A DNA stretch of 47,193 nucleotides from an uncultured Alphaproteobacteria bacterium (GTDB lineage Bacteria > Pseudomonadota > Alphaproteobacteria > Thalassobaculales > Thalassobaculaceae): positions 1-47,193 of the forward strand of contig CACOPQ010000014.1 in NCBI GenBank assembly GCA_902629125.1, read 5' to 3'. The position numbers and the translations under genes are program-made. Numbering within the stretch: the first letter of the stretch is position 1; each line of letters begins with the position of its first letter. Under the pieces are notes generated by a model. That model saw only the letters and a list, made by a program, of their open reading frames with translations, was not told where the DNA came from and did not search any database. Of this stretch, positions 1 to 8,841 are shown piece by piece.

Positions 1-404
1 GTCGTGACAACTTTGAAGTTTCTGGTGGTGGGTTTCTCGCAACTGGACCAGACAATGAATCTGTTGCAAAAGCAGCCGAGATCGTCCGCTATCGCGTTGG
101 GTTTTATGGCTCAACGCCAGCATATTGGCCTGTGCTCGAAACGCATGGGCATGGTGATCTTGGGCGAAAATTGAACTACATGACAAAAAATGGTGAGTGG
201 GACAAGCTCGCGGCTGAAATAAACGATGATGTTTTGAACTTATTTTGCGTTACGGGACGATATGATGAGTTAACACGTTTGGTAAAAAGTAGATTTTCTC
301 AGATGTGCGACGTAATATCGACTGGACTTAATGAGGATTTCCCACCAGATTTGATCCAGGACCTTAAAAAGATAGAAACGCCATTCAAGAAGTTTGAAAC
401 CTAA
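1..404 (+). CDS. LLM-class flavin-dependent oxidoreductase, C-terminal part (5' end outside window)
   Basis: The frame is open from the first complete codon at base 3 to the TAA ending at 404, giving about 133 residues of a gene that begins before the window. The stretch FYGSTPAYWPVLETHGHGDL, followed by a helical tail with NDDVLN and VTGRYDEL, resembles the C-terminus of luciferase-like monooxygenases of the F420-dependent TIGR03617 type. That family oxidises organic substrates with a reduced flavin or F420; the cofactor cannot be read from this fragment. It is followed after 53 bases by two acyl-CoA dehydrogenase genes on the same strand, so it probably belongs to the same catabolic unit. 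The GTG at 132 is internal and not a true start. Confidence 0.8.
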   Translation, partial: RDNFEVSGGGFLATGPDNESVAKAAEIVRYRVGFYGSTPAYWPVLETHGHGDLGRKLNYMTKNGEWDKLAAEINDDVLNLFCVTGRYDELTRLVKSRFSQMCDVISTGLNEDFPPDLIQDLKKIETPFKKFET

Positions 405-457
405 ATAACCTGCGTGTCCATAATTCGTAGTATTGCTTGCAAGGAAGGATAATTAGA

Positions 458-1585
458 ATGAAATTCAGCTTTTCTGAGGAACAAGAGGAATTCAGATCGT
501 TTCTCAGACGTTTTTTGGAGGAAAAATCGCCAACGACCGAGGTCCGTCGTCTGATGGCTACGGACGCAGGTTGGGAGAAAGAGCAATGGCAAAAGGTCAA
601 TACTGAATTAGGTTTAACTGCTATTGCAATACCGGAGGAATACGGCGGCCAAGGCTTTGGTTTATCGGAACAGTGCATTGTTTTAGAAGAAATGGGGCGA
701 TTCTTGCTTTGTGCGCCATATTTTTCATCGGCGGTCTTGACCGCGAACGCGATACTATACGGAGCATCTGAAGAATATAAGAAAAAATACCTTCCTGAAA
801 TCGCATCGGGTGACCTCACCGCTTCGCTGGCGTTTACTGAGGAGACTGGAGCCTGGGACATATCGTCGATGAGTATGTGTGCTACGAAAAATAAAAATAC
901 ATACCGCCTCACAGGCATAAAAAGCTTCGTGCTAGACGGCCATATGTCGGACTTAATTATAGTATTGGCAAAAGTAGATGATAATTCAGGGTCCCAAAGG
1001 CTCGCACTCTTTTCAGTTGATAGTACGGCTGTTGGGTTAACAAAAAACCTTCTCAATTCTACAGATCAAACAAGAAAACTTGCAAAATTAACATTTACCG
1101 ACGTTGAAGCGACTTGTATTTCGAGCGACGACGTTACTGAGGCTATGCACAAAACATTTTTAAAATCTTGTATCGGCCTTTCCAATGAGATGGTAGGGGG
1201 AGCTGAACGACTTCGTGAAGACACGCTAGAATATGTCAAAATGCGAATGCAATTCGGACGATCCATAGCTTCATTCCAAGTTACTAAACACAAAGCCACT
1301 GATATGCTAGCTGATGTAGAACTTGCTAAGTCAGCGGCTTACTACGCTGCTGCCGCGTTTGATGATGGTGAAAGCGATATAGCCGCAACCGCATCTATAG
1401 CCAAAGCCTCTGCGTCCGAAGCTTATATGCAAACAGCAATTAACGCTGTTCAAATGCATGGGGGTATTGGTTTCACCTGGGATAACGACACCCATCTTTG
1501 GTTTAAAAGAGCAAAAAGTTCAGAAGTATTTCTAGGGACAGCAGATTTCCATCGCGAGTTGATGATGCAGTCTTGGGATCAATAA
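458..1585 (+). CDS. Acyl-CoA dehydrogenase family protein, smaller partner of a tandem pair
   Basis: A 375-residue acyl-CoA dehydrogenase, expected to oxidise an acyl-CoA to the enoyl-CoA using FAD. Helical N-terminal domain, beta domain with LAFTEE near residue 120, and C-terminal domain with HGGIGFTWDNDTHLWFKRA near residues 335-353. I chose the ATG at 458 because AAGGAAGGAT lies 8 bases upstream; a TTG at 437 would add seven residues without a good ribosome site. The usual glutamate of the YEGT motif is absent, since the matching place reads FLGT. The next gene, 12 bases on, is another acyl-CoA dehydrogenase. Such pairs are known to form heteromeric enzymes, for example the mycobacterial FadE28-FadE29 type, and I infer the same here. 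Substrate unknown. Confidence 0.9.
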   Translation: MKFSFSEEQEEFRSFLRRFLEEKSPTTEVRRLMATDAGWEKEQWQKVNTELGLTAIAIPEEYGGQGFGLSEQCIVLEEMGRFLLCAPYFSSAVLTANAILYGASEEYKKKYLPEIASGDLTASLAFTEETGAWDISSMSMCATKNKNTYRLTGIKSFVLDGHMSDLIIVLAKVDDNSGSQRLALFSVDSTAVGLTKNLLNSTDQTRKLAKLTFTDVEATCISSDDVTEAMHKTFLKSCIGLSNEMVGGAERLREDTLEYVKMRMQFGRSIASFQVTKHKATDMLADVELAKSAAYYAAAAFDDGESDIAATASIAKASASEAYMQTAINAVQMHGGIGFTWDNDTHLWFKRAKSSEVFLGTADFHRELMMQSWDQ

Positions 1586-1597
1586 GGAGAGTTATTT

Positions 1598-2851
1598 ATG
1601 TCAATCAATGAAGAACAAGTCCGCAACGAAGTGCGTGAATGGTTAAAGGAAAATTGGAGCCCTAATCTCGATTTAGTGGAATGGCGTTTAAAGCTTGCCG
1701 ACTCTGGATGGGGTATGGCTAATTGGCCGGCTGAATGGTATGGCCGCGATCTACCGGTTAGTTTGGTCCCAGCTATAGAAGAGGAATTTAGTAAGATTGG
1801 TGCTTTAACAATTCCTAAATCCGGAATTCGAATGTTAGCAGCTGCGACTATTCTTAACCATGGCTCCGACATGCATAAAGAAAAGTTTTTAAAACGAATA
1901 ATAACTGGGGAAGACGTATGGTGCCAATTATTTAGTGAACCTGGAAGCGGCTCAGATCTCGCCGGAGCAACCACAAAAGCAGTTATGGTAGGCAATAAAT
2001 GGGTGGTCAATGGTCAGAAAGTTTGGACTACAAGCGCGCATAAAGCTCATTGGGGCTTATTACTAGCTCGAACTGATATGGATGAAACAAAACACAGAGG
2101 ACTATCCTATTTTATCATTGATATGAACCAGCCAGGCGTTGAAACGCAACCATTAATGCAAATGAATGGCCATGCCTCGTTTAATCAAGTTTTTCTGACA
2201 GACGCGGAAGTAATGCCCGATTTTCAAGTTGCGGAACTTGGCGATGGTTGGCAGGTGGCCACCACGACACTGATGCACGAAAGACGCGCCGCGGACTCAC
2301 TTCGCTCTTGGGGACAAGCCTCAAAGGGAGATGGACCGATTTATGACCAAGAGCGAGTTGAGACTGAAACCACAATGCAGCCTTATAAATGGTACCCCCA
2401 GCGCGCTGGTAGGGTTGACCTGATTATGGACCGGGCAAAAGAGACCGACGCTATTAAGGATCCAGCAATTCGCCAGGAAATTGCGAAGCTTATGACTTTA
2501 CATAAATCGGCCGAGTGGACAGCACGGCGCGCTAGAGCGGCACAAGAGCAAGGGAAACCACAAGGGCCAGAAGGCTCCCTTGGCAAGCTAGCTGCCAGTA
2601 ATGTGGCTAGAGCTGCTGCGAAAGTACACACACTCATAAGTGGTGCCGATGCAATGCTAACTGGCGAAGACAGTCCAATGGATGGTATAATTGCTGAAAT
2701 CCTTGTTTCATTTCCGGCATCCTCAATAGCTGGCGGCACTGATGAAATACAAAAAAATATTATATCAGAACGGGTATTAAATATGCCTAAGGAAACCCGT
2801 TTTGATGCGGATAAACCGTTTAAGGATATACCAAGAAATACAGTTTCATAA
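1598..2851 (+). CDS. Acyl-CoA dehydrogenase family protein, larger partner of a tandem pair
   Basis: A 417-residue acyl-CoA dehydrogenase. The FAD/substrate region FSEPGSGSDLAG (about residues 112-123) and VNGQKVWTTSAH (about 138-149) are well kept, and the C-terminus has GGTDEIQKNIISERVL. The start ATG follows AAGGAGA at a normal distance. An insert of about 35 residues (around SKGDGPIYDQERVETE) separates the middle and C-terminal domains; insertions of this kind occur in FadE-type dehydrogenases acting on bulky side chains. The canonical glutamate before GT is glycine here, as the corresponding place is also altered in the upstream partner, so the location of the catalytic base in the complex is open. 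A strong hairpin follows the gene at 2875-2900. Confidence 0.9.
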   Translation: MSINEEQVRNEVREWLKENWSPNLDLVEWRLKLADSGWGMANWPAEWYGRDLPVSLVPAIEEEFSKIGALTIPKSGIRMLAAATILNHGSDMHKEKFLKRIITGEDVWCQLFSEPGSGSDLAGATTKAVMVGNKWVVNGQKVWTTSAHKAHWGLLLARTDMDETKHRGLSYFIIDMNQPGVETQPLMQMNGHASFNQVFLTDAEVMPDFQVAELGDGWQVATTTLMHERRAADSLRSWGQASKGDGPIYDQERVETETTMQPYKWYPQRAGRVDLIMDRAKETDAIKDPAIRQEIAKLMTLHKSAEWTARRARAAQEQGKPQGPEGSLGKLAASNVARAAAKVHTLISGADAMLTGEDSPMDGIIAEILVSFPASSIAGGTDEIQKNIISERVLNMPKETRFDADKPFKDIPRNTVS

Positions 2852-2874
2852 TAAGTGGAAAATATTGGTTGAGA

Positions 2875-2900
2875 GGTACTGGAGCAAAAATTCCAGTACC
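2875..2900 (+). terminator. Intergenic hairpin between convergent genes, probable terminator
   Basis: The arms GGTACTGGA and TCCAGTACC form a perfect 9-bp stem around an 8-base loop, 23 bases after the acyl-CoA dehydrogenase stop and 25 bases from the stop of the convergent transporter gene. The downstream tract on the plus strand is only moderately T-rich, so a rho-independent terminator is likely but not textbook. It could serve both strands. Confidence 0.6.
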
Positions 2901-2925
2901 CGATTTCCCTATTTTTCAAGCTATC

Positions 2926-4164
2926 TTACTTCTTATCGGAACTCTTCGTTTTATATCGCCACGCACAAGTCAAAGTCATTAAGGATACTATCGGCAGAGA
3001 CGCTGCCACTAAAATGACTAGATCATAGTCGGATGCTTCCCATAATAATGAAGCAATCGTAGGCGAAACAGCCGACCCCAGCATAAACCCAATGGCTAGA
3101 AAACCAGCTATAATTCCAAAATTCTGACGACCTAGTAACTGAGCAATTATAGTTGGCCGTATAATGCTGAAAACGCCGTAGCCTGCCCCTTGTCCTATAA
3201 CAAATACGGCAATAGCAAGAGGGATCGTATTACTATAATATAGGGCTAGACCAGCTATAAATATAGAAACAAACGATACAAGGCATATCGCTAAGACAGA
3301 TACATGACGCTCAAATAATGTCATGATCACACGACCAGCCACTTGCATTGGACCAATCATCGAGGCCCCAAGAACGGCCATCTCTGCAGTAAACCCTCTA
3401 CCAATTAATATTGGAAGCATATGGGTTGTTATCATTCCATGCGCGCAAGCTGCAAGAGTGAAAGTCACTGCAATAAACCAGAAAGTCCAAGTTTTAGCCA
3501 CCATCATCGCCTTGCGCGCGGTGGGACTTGGTGACTGCGGCTTTGCTCTCGCGTAATGAGCAGCCTGCTTCGATCCATAGATTATTAAAGGGACTGCTAC
3601 TGAGATTATAATTACGCCAAAGACAATTAAAGCTATACGCCAATCGAAAAACTTTATCAAAATATGCGCACTTGGAAATGAGATAGTCGATGCAAATCCT
3701 GCTATAAGCGTAACGTAGGTAATCGCTTTCCGCGCCTCTACGCCCATTGTATAAGTTATGATGGCAAAGCATGCTTCGTATAATGAACTTGACATCGCCA
3801 AGCCAATCCCAAACCAAATAAGGTAGAACTGCCAAACTTCGGTGACTTGGGACAATAAAAGTAAGAGCACACCTGCCACCAAAGCGCCACCGGCAAATAG
3901 ACTTTTTCCGTGACCAAAATCTATCATCCGGCCCACCAATGGGGCAGCAAATGCTGCCACAATAAGCGCCATGGTAAAGGCCCCAGTTAGCACGGGCTTA
4001 GAGAATTCTAATTCTGTTTCCCATGTCGGAAAGAATGCAGCAAAAGAATAATAGTAGGCGGCCCATACCAATGTTTCGGCAACCGCAAAAGAGCCCACTA
4101 TTTTAAAAAACGTCTTCTGATCGTAGGTTTTTTTTTGCTCATCCGTTGTATCTGAACTATCCAT
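2926..4164 (-). CDS. Major facilitator superfamily (MFS) transporter
   Basis: A 412-residue, very hydrophobic protein with about twelve predicted membrane helices and a charged N-terminus (DSSDTTDEQKK). The loop after helix 2 reads LVGRMIDFGHGKSLFAGG, matching the GxxxDrxGrr-type MFS signature, and a basic central loop (KQAAHYARAKPQSPS) separates the two six-helix halves. It resembles the monocarboxylate/oxalate-formate branch of MFS, but the substrate cannot be read from the sequence. It lies 18 bases downstream of an aminotransferase gene on the same strand, so the two are probably co-transcribed. Uptake of an organic acid feeding the surrounding CoA-dependent genes is plausible but inferred. 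Confidence 0.85.
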   Translation of the reverse strand: MDSSDTTDEQKKTYDQKTFFKIVGSFAVAETLVWAAYYYSFAAFFPTWETELEFSKPVLTGAFTMALIVAAFAAPLVGRMIDFGHGKSLFAGGALVAGVLLLLLSQVTEVWQFYLIWFGIGLAMSSSLYEACFAIITYTMGVEARKAITYVTLIAGFASTISFPSAHILIKFFDWRIALIVFGVIIISVAVPLIIYGSKQAAHYARAKPQSPSPTARKAMMVAKTWTFWFIAVTFTLAACAHGMITTHMLPILIGRGFTAEMAVLGASMIGPMQVAGRVIMTLFERHVSVLAICLVSFVSIFIAGLALYYSNTIPLAIAVFVIGQGAGYGVFSIIRPTIIAQLLGRQNFGIIAGFLAIGFMLGSAVSPTIASLLWEASDYDLVILVAASLPIVSLMTLTCAWRYKTKSSDKK

Positions 4165-4182
4165 ACCTAAACCAAGACGAAC

Positions 4183-5412
4183 TTACCGTACTTTTTCATT
4201 TGATATTCGCATGGGAACCCCAAATTCCCTTTGACAAATTTTAGCCAGCTTGTTCACCCCCACCTTTATGGTTTTTTCATCAGGGTGCCCAAAACATAAA
4301 CGTAGCTTGGAGCTTGCAGGGGCCGTATCAGTGGACCATTCAGGGCCAGGGTTTATAGCTACACCCTCTGAAAGAGCAATACTTGCTAACCTCATGGTAT
4401 CTACACTATCAGGTAAGGTAACCCATAAAAATATGCCACCTTCGGGAACTTCAAACTCTGCTGACGTTCCAAAATTAGCTTCTATCGCTTCAGTCAAAAC
4501 CCTAAGTTTTTTTTCGAGTGTTTCACAAAGCGATTTTAAATGTTTATCAAAATTTTCTTTACAGTATTCTGCGAGCATCATTTGTTCCAATGCTCCAGTT
4601 CCACCATCACTCTTGATTGCTAGAAGTTGGGATAGGACATTCCAGTCGCCAATCAGATAGCCAATTCGTAATGCTGGTGCAATTGTCTTAGAAAAAGACC
4701 CACAATGAATTACCCTATTGCCCTCATCCAGCGCCGCTAACGCTGGAGGCCTATTGCTGTCCCATATTAAGTCCGCATAACATTCATCTTCTACAATTGG
4801 GATTTGATATTTTTTCGAAATCTCCAGCAATTTAAGCCTATTTTTCTCTGGCATTATACTGCCAGCTGGATTTTGAACTGTCGGGATTACATAGATAAAT
4901 TTTGGTTTTATCGACTTGGCTTGAAGATCCTCCAATCTCTCTACTAGCAATTCTAAGCGGATGCCTTCATCACTAAGCGGTATACCAACAGGTCTCACTC
5001 CGATCCTTTTTAATCTGTTGATTGCGCTGCCATAACTGAATTGTTCGACAATTACTGTATCGCCAGGATTACAAAAGGCCGCATTGATTAGATCTAATGC
5101 TTGTCCTGATCCAGATGTGATTAGAATATCATCACTTGAAACGCGCAGACCACTTCGTTTGTTTACCTTCTTAGAAATAAATTCCCTGAGAGGTTTATAT
5201 CCTTGAGGCCCATGCTGTAATCCATATGTTGCTAATGTCCTGCCCTCCCGTTTTAACACTTCCGAAATTGATTTTATCATGTCCTCAACGGGGATGCTCT
5301 CAGCATCATTATGACCACCAATAAAATTATATTTTGGAAAGCCGCTCCATCGCTGGATCGGCGCAGGTAAATCATTTTTAAAAAACGTCGAATACTCTAT
5401 GTCCATTGCCAT
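4183..5412 (-). CDS. PLP-dependent aminotransferase, class I/II (fold type I)
   Basis: A 409-residue aminotransferase. The PLP lysine is K242 in GSFSKTIAPALRIGY, the aspartate pairing the pyridine nitrogen is D209 in VEDECYADL, and N181 lies in TVQNPAG. The N-terminal block YGLQHGPQGYKPLREFI and the ITSGSGQALDL motif resemble 2-aminoadipate/MocR-like aminotransferases, without the GntR DNA-binding domain of true MocR regulators. The start ATG follows GGGAG on the minus strand at 7-8 bases. The amino donor is unknown. It is followed closely by the MFS transporter gene. Confidence 0.85.
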   Translation of the reverse strand: MAMDIEYSTFFKNDLPAPIQRWSGFPKYNFIGGHNDAESIPVEDMIKSISEVLKREGRTLATYGLQHGPQGYKPLREFISKKVNKRSGLRVSSDDILITSGSGQALDLINAAFCNPGDTVIVEQFSYGSAINRLKRIGVRPVGIPLSDEGIRLELLVERLEDLQAKSIKPKFIYVIPTVQNPAGSIMPEKNRLKLLEISKKYQIPIVEDECYADLIWDSNRPPALAALDEGNRVIHCGSFSKTIAPALRIGYLIGDWNVLSQLLAIKSDGGTGALEQMMLAEYCKENFDKHLKSLCETLEKKLRVLTEAIEANFGTSAEFEVPEGGIFLWVTLPDSVDTMRLASIALSEGVAINPGPEWSTDTAPASSKLRLCFGHPDEKTIKVGVNKLAKICQREFGVPMRISNEKVR

Positions 5413-5547
5413 TCATTTTCTCCCAAACAAAAAGCTAGAAAGATATCGAGGTGATGATGTAAGGACTTGTCACTTTATTCAAAATAGCGCAACAAGGAGA
5501 TAACTACTATTAGTAATGATAGCTATTTTTCCGATAGAGAAATGTAA

Positions 5548-6714
5548 ATGTCAAATCCCCATCATCCTTTAACAGGTATACGTGTTTTAGATTTAACCCA
5601 AATTTATAACGGCCCTTATGCCACCTTCCTAATGGCAATGGCAGGTGCTGACGTTATAAAAGTAGAACCCCCTGGCGGGGAGCATTTAAGACGAAGGAAT
5701 GCGAGAGGGGGCGCCTTGTATCCTTTTAAAATGCTTAACCCAAATAAGCGCAGCATTTTATTAGACTTAAAAAATAAAGAAGACCGCGATATTTTTTTAG
5801 AATTAGCCTCAACGGCAGACATTATAATAGAAAATTTTGCGCCCGGCGTTGTTGATCGCCTAGGTGTGGGCTATGAAACCATTAAAAAAATTAAACCAGA
5901 AATCATTTATGCTTCCGGTAGTGGCTACGGCCAAGACGGTCCATATAAAGGTTACCAGGCTATGGATATCGCCGTTCAGGCCATGAGTGGCGTTATGAGC
6001 GCAACTGGGTTCCCCGATAATCCACCCGTCAAAGCTGGGGTAGCATTATGCGACTTTTTTGCTGGAATACATCTATTTGGCGGAGTTATGACAGCACTCG
6101 TTAAAAAAGAGCGAACTGGCAAAGGATCTTATGTTGACGTTTCAATGCAAGAAGCTGTTTTTCCCTCCTTTGCTTCAAACCTTGGACTAATATTTGATAC
6201 CGACGTAAAGAAAATCCCAGAAAGAGTTGGGAATTTTCACGGAGGACTATCAATTGCTCCCTATGGAGTTTATCCCTGCAAAGACGGTTACGTCTCCATA
6301 ATATGTAATAATGACACTCACTGGCATAGGTTATTGGACGCAATGGATATGCCTGACGCTAAAGAGGATCCCAAATTTCTTTCAATGGCCGATCGTGTAA
6401 AAAACCTAGATGATGTAACTAATCTTATCACTCTCTGGTCATCCAACTTTGCCCGTTCAGAAATTATGGCTTCATTAAATGAAGCACGCGTACCCTGTGG
6501 AATAGTTAAAGATCTTGGCGAGGTAATTGAAGACGAAAATTTGCATGCTAGAGGGATGATACGCTGGATAAACGACGAAGAGGGACAAAAGTCACTCGCA
6601 GCAGCAAGTCCATTACATATTGATGGTGTTAATCGCGTTGATTATCAAGCTGCGCCTGAAATCGACGCCGATAGAGACGAAATATTGAAAGAGCTTAGAG
6701 CTAATAATCAGTAA
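5548..6714 (+). CDS. CaiB/BaiF family III CoA-transferase
   Basis: A 388-residue family III CoA-transferase, moving CoA between carboxylic acids through a glutamyl/aspartyl anhydride intermediate. The N-terminus IRVLDLTQIYNGPYAT, the block KRSILLDLKNKEDRD and IENFAPGVVDRLG are typical. The catalytic aspartate is D169 in ALCDFFAG, the same residue number as in formyl-CoA transferase. It opens a forward run followed by two SDR genes, a SnoaL-like gene and an amidase, with gaps of 27 to 74 bases, so it likely activates the substrate of that pathway. The ribosome site before the ATG is weak. Acceptor unknown; a second paralogue lies at 36724-37863. Confidence 0.9.
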   Translation: MSNPHHPLTGIRVLDLTQIYNGPYATFLMAMAGADVIKVEPPGGEHLRRRNARGGALYPFKMLNPNKRSILLDLKNKEDRDIFLELASTADIIIENFAPGVVDRLGVGYETIKKIKPEIIYASGSGYGQDGPYKGYQAMDIAVQAMSGVMSATGFPDNPPVKAGVALCDFFAGIHLFGGVMTALVKKERTGKGSYVDVSMQEAVFPSFASNLGLIFDTDVKKIPERVGNFHGGLSIAPYGVYPCKDGYVSIICNNDTHWHRLLDAMDMPDAKEDPKFLSMADRVKNLDDVTNLITLWSSNFARSEIMASLNEARVPCGIVKDLGEVIEDENLHARGMIRWINDEEGQKSLAAASPLHIDGVNRVDYQAAPEIDADRDEILKELRANNQ

Positions 6715-6752
6715 TCTCAAAGTACATAAAAGCATCCTTTGGAATTTGTCAC

Positions 6753-7517
6753 ATGCATAAAGATCTAGAAAACAAGGTAGCTATCATTACTGGAGCCAGT
6801 AGAGGCTTAGGACAAGAGTACGCTATAAAATTAGCAGGAGCAGGGGCAAAAGTTATCGCAGCTGATATAACGGATTGCAATAAAACCACTCAAACTATTA
6901 AGGACTCCGGGGGAATCGGTATGAGCGTCCAACTTGATGTAAGAAATCAGTCAAGTTGCGATGCGATGGCACAGATGACATTAGATAAATTTGGCAGCAT
7001 CGACATTTTGGTAAATAACGCGGCCCTCTATGGTTCTCTCAAGGGGGGACGTTTCGATACACTTGCAGAGCAAGATTGGAATGATTGCTTGGATGTAAAC
7101 ATCAGCGGGATTTGGCGTTGCTGCAAAGCAGTTATTGGTTCTATGAAGGCTCAGCAGAGCGGGTCTATAATAAACATTTCATCTTTGGCAGCTTTGGCTG
7201 GTTTACCCTATGCCCTGCACTATTCGACGTCAAAAGCAGCAGTTATTGGTTTAACCCGCGCTCTAGCACGTGAGCTGGGACGCGATTGGATCCGAGTAAA
7301 TTCGATTGGACCTACAGCGGTTGCTACGGAAGGAACAGAGGAATTTTTTGGAAATAAACTTGAGCAAGCGACTAAAGCAATAGCCGAGGGCCAGGCACTC
7401 AAAAGGACACTATCACCAGATGACCTGACCGGAACAATTCTGTATTTGGCCAGTGACGCTTCAAAGTTTGTTACGGGTCAAACGATAATGGTGGATGGTG
7501 GAACAGTATTTCTTTAA
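6753..7517 (+). CDS. SDR family NAD(P)-dependent oxidoreductase
   Basis: A 254-residue classical short-chain dehydrogenase. The cofactor motif TGASRGLGQ covers residues 13-21, the structural NNA motif lies at 88-90, and the catalytic S143, Y157 and K161 are all present (HYSTSKAA). The C-terminal YLASDASKFVTGQTIMVDGG is the usual substrate/dimer end. D38 after the second beta strand (AADIT) favours NAD over NADP. It sits 38 bases after the CoA-transferase and 40 bases before a second SDR. A 3-hydroxyacyl-CoA or alcohol dehydrogenase step is likely, but the substrate is not determined. Confidence 0.9.
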   Translation: MHKDLENKVAIITGASRGLGQEYAIKLAGAGAKVIAADITDCNKTTQTIKDSGGIGMSVQLDVRNQSSCDAMAQMTLDKFGSIDILVNNAALYGSLKGGRFDTLAEQDWNDCLDVNISGIWRCCKAVIGSMKAQQSGSIINISSLAALAGLPYALHYSTSKAAVIGLTRALARELGRDWIRVNSIGPTAVATEGTEEFFGNKLEQATKAIAEGQALKRTLSPDDLTGTILYLASDASKFVTGQTIMVDGGTVFL

Positions 7518-7557
7518 TAATTACTTAATCAACATTTTGATTTAACGAAAAGGTAGA

Positions 7558-8313
7558 ATGAAAATGTCCATAACTTACGATTATAAAGGCCGATCCGTTG
7601 TCATAACAGGCGGAGCAAAAGGTATTGGGCTGGCTGCAGCCAAACGTTTTCATGCAAGTGGTGCGAACGTTTCCTTGTGGGATATGGACGAAGGCCGCCT
7701 CAATGAGGTTAAAGATAACTTTCCTGGCAAAATAGATATTCAAGTCGTGGATGTGACGAAATGGGGTTCTGTTAACGCTGCAGCTGAAAATAGTTTCAAA
7801 AATATCGGAGGCGCAGATATTCTGGTGAATAGTGCAGGGATAGCGGGTCCAAATTTCAAAACCTGGGAATTCCCAATTGAAGAATGGATGAAAGTTGTAG
7901 ACATCGATCTGAATGGCACCTTTCTTTGCTGTAGAGCTCTGGTGCCGTTTATGAGAGAAAATAAGTACGGACGAATTGTCAATATAGCCTCAATAGCGGG
8001 AAAGGAAGGTAACCCGAATGCGGCGCCATACAGTGCAGCAAAAGCGGGGGTCATTGGTCTAACAAAATCACTTGGAAAAGAACTAGCGGATATGAATATA
8101 ACCGTAAATTGCATTACGCCCGCGGCAGTTCGCACGGAAATTTTTGATCAAATTAGTCAAGAGCATATAGACTTTATGCTATCCAAAATTCCAATTGGAC
8201 GTTTTGGAACCGTAGATGAAATAGCAAATCTAATCACTTGGTTAAGTTCTGAAGAATGCTCGTTTAGCACCGGAGGTGTTTTCGACATCTCAGGTGGAAG
8301 AGCTACCTACTAA
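7558..8313 (+). CDS. SDR family NAD(P)-dependent oxidoreductase
   Basis: A 251-residue classical short-chain dehydrogenase with TGGAKGIGLA at residues 18-27, NSAG at 91-94 and the triad S145, Y158, K162 (PYSAAKAG). It ends in STGGVFDISGGRATY, matching 3-oxoacyl-ACP-reductase-like members. D42 in SLWDMDEGR suggests NAD preference. Two start codons are close together: ATG at 7558 lies only 4 bases after AAGGT, while the ATG at 7564 has better spacing, so translation may begin two codons later. It differs clearly from the upstream SDR, so the pair is not a recent duplication. Confidence 0.9.
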   Translation: MKMSITYDYKGRSVVITGGAKGIGLAAAKRFHASGANVSLWDMDEGRLNEVKDNFPGKIDIQVVDVTKWGSVNAAAENSFKNIGGADILVNSAGIAGPNFKTWEFPIEEWMKVVDIDLNGTFLCCRALVPFMRENKYGRIVNIASIAGKEGNPNAAPYSAAKAGVIGLTKSLGKELADMNITVNCITPAAVRTEIFDQISQEHIDFMLSKIPIGRFGTVDEIANLITWLSSEECSFSTGGVFDISGGRATY

Positions 8314-8387
8314 ATCTTGTTATCAGTACTTAAAAGACTTTCATACCTTAAGTTATAGTTTAACCTGTTGCTGAGGCCTTAACTGGG

Positions 8388-8804
8388 ATGGTTAACGAAA
8401 TGACAGATGCTGTGGTAATATTATCTGCAAACCAAGCGTTTTACCATGCGTTCTCTACTGCGAGTTTTGACCTAATGAAAAAGGTGTGGTCCTTAAGTGA
8501 GGAAATCGTTTGCATACACCCAGGTTGGGCACCACTTTATGGACAAAAGGCTGTCATGCAAAGTTGGAGTAATATTTTGATGGGAGGGCATTCTCCAAAA
8601 ATTAGTTGCCACAACGCTATAGCCCATTTTCTTAAATTTGATCTGTGTTTCGTAACCTGTTTTGAGAGCCTCGAAGGGGGGACGATGGCGGCCACGAACA
8701 TCTTTCTAAATGAAGAAAATTCATGGAAAATGATCCATCATCACGCAGCGCCTACTGCCCAACATATTCCGCATACCAGTAACGATAATTCACGATTACA
8801 ATAA
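8388..8804 (+). CDS. SnoaL-like (NTF2 superfamily) protein
   Basis: A 138-residue protein with the N-terminal helix ANQAFYHAFSTASFDLMKKVW, then CIHPGWAPLYGQKAVMQSW, and a C-terminal WKMIHHHAAP strand. This arrangement fits the SnoaL_3/nuclear-transport-factor-2-like cone fold found in ketosteroid isomerases and many proteins of unknown role. The second ATG at 8400 may be the true start, since GGGATGG precedes it at a better distance than anything before 8388. It lies in the forward catabolic run, 74 bases after the SDR gene and 37 before the amidase. No catalytic residues can be assigned. Confidence 0.75.
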   Translation: MVNEMTDAVVILSANQAFYHAFSTASFDLMKKVWSLSEEIVCIHPGWAPLYGQKAVMQSWSNILMGGHSPKISCHNAIAHFLKFDLCFVTCFESLEGGTMAATNIFLNEENSWKMIHHHAAPTAQHIPHTSNDNSRLQ

Positions 8805-8841
8805 ATAGACTTTACCGATATTCATTGGGACTTATTGAAAC

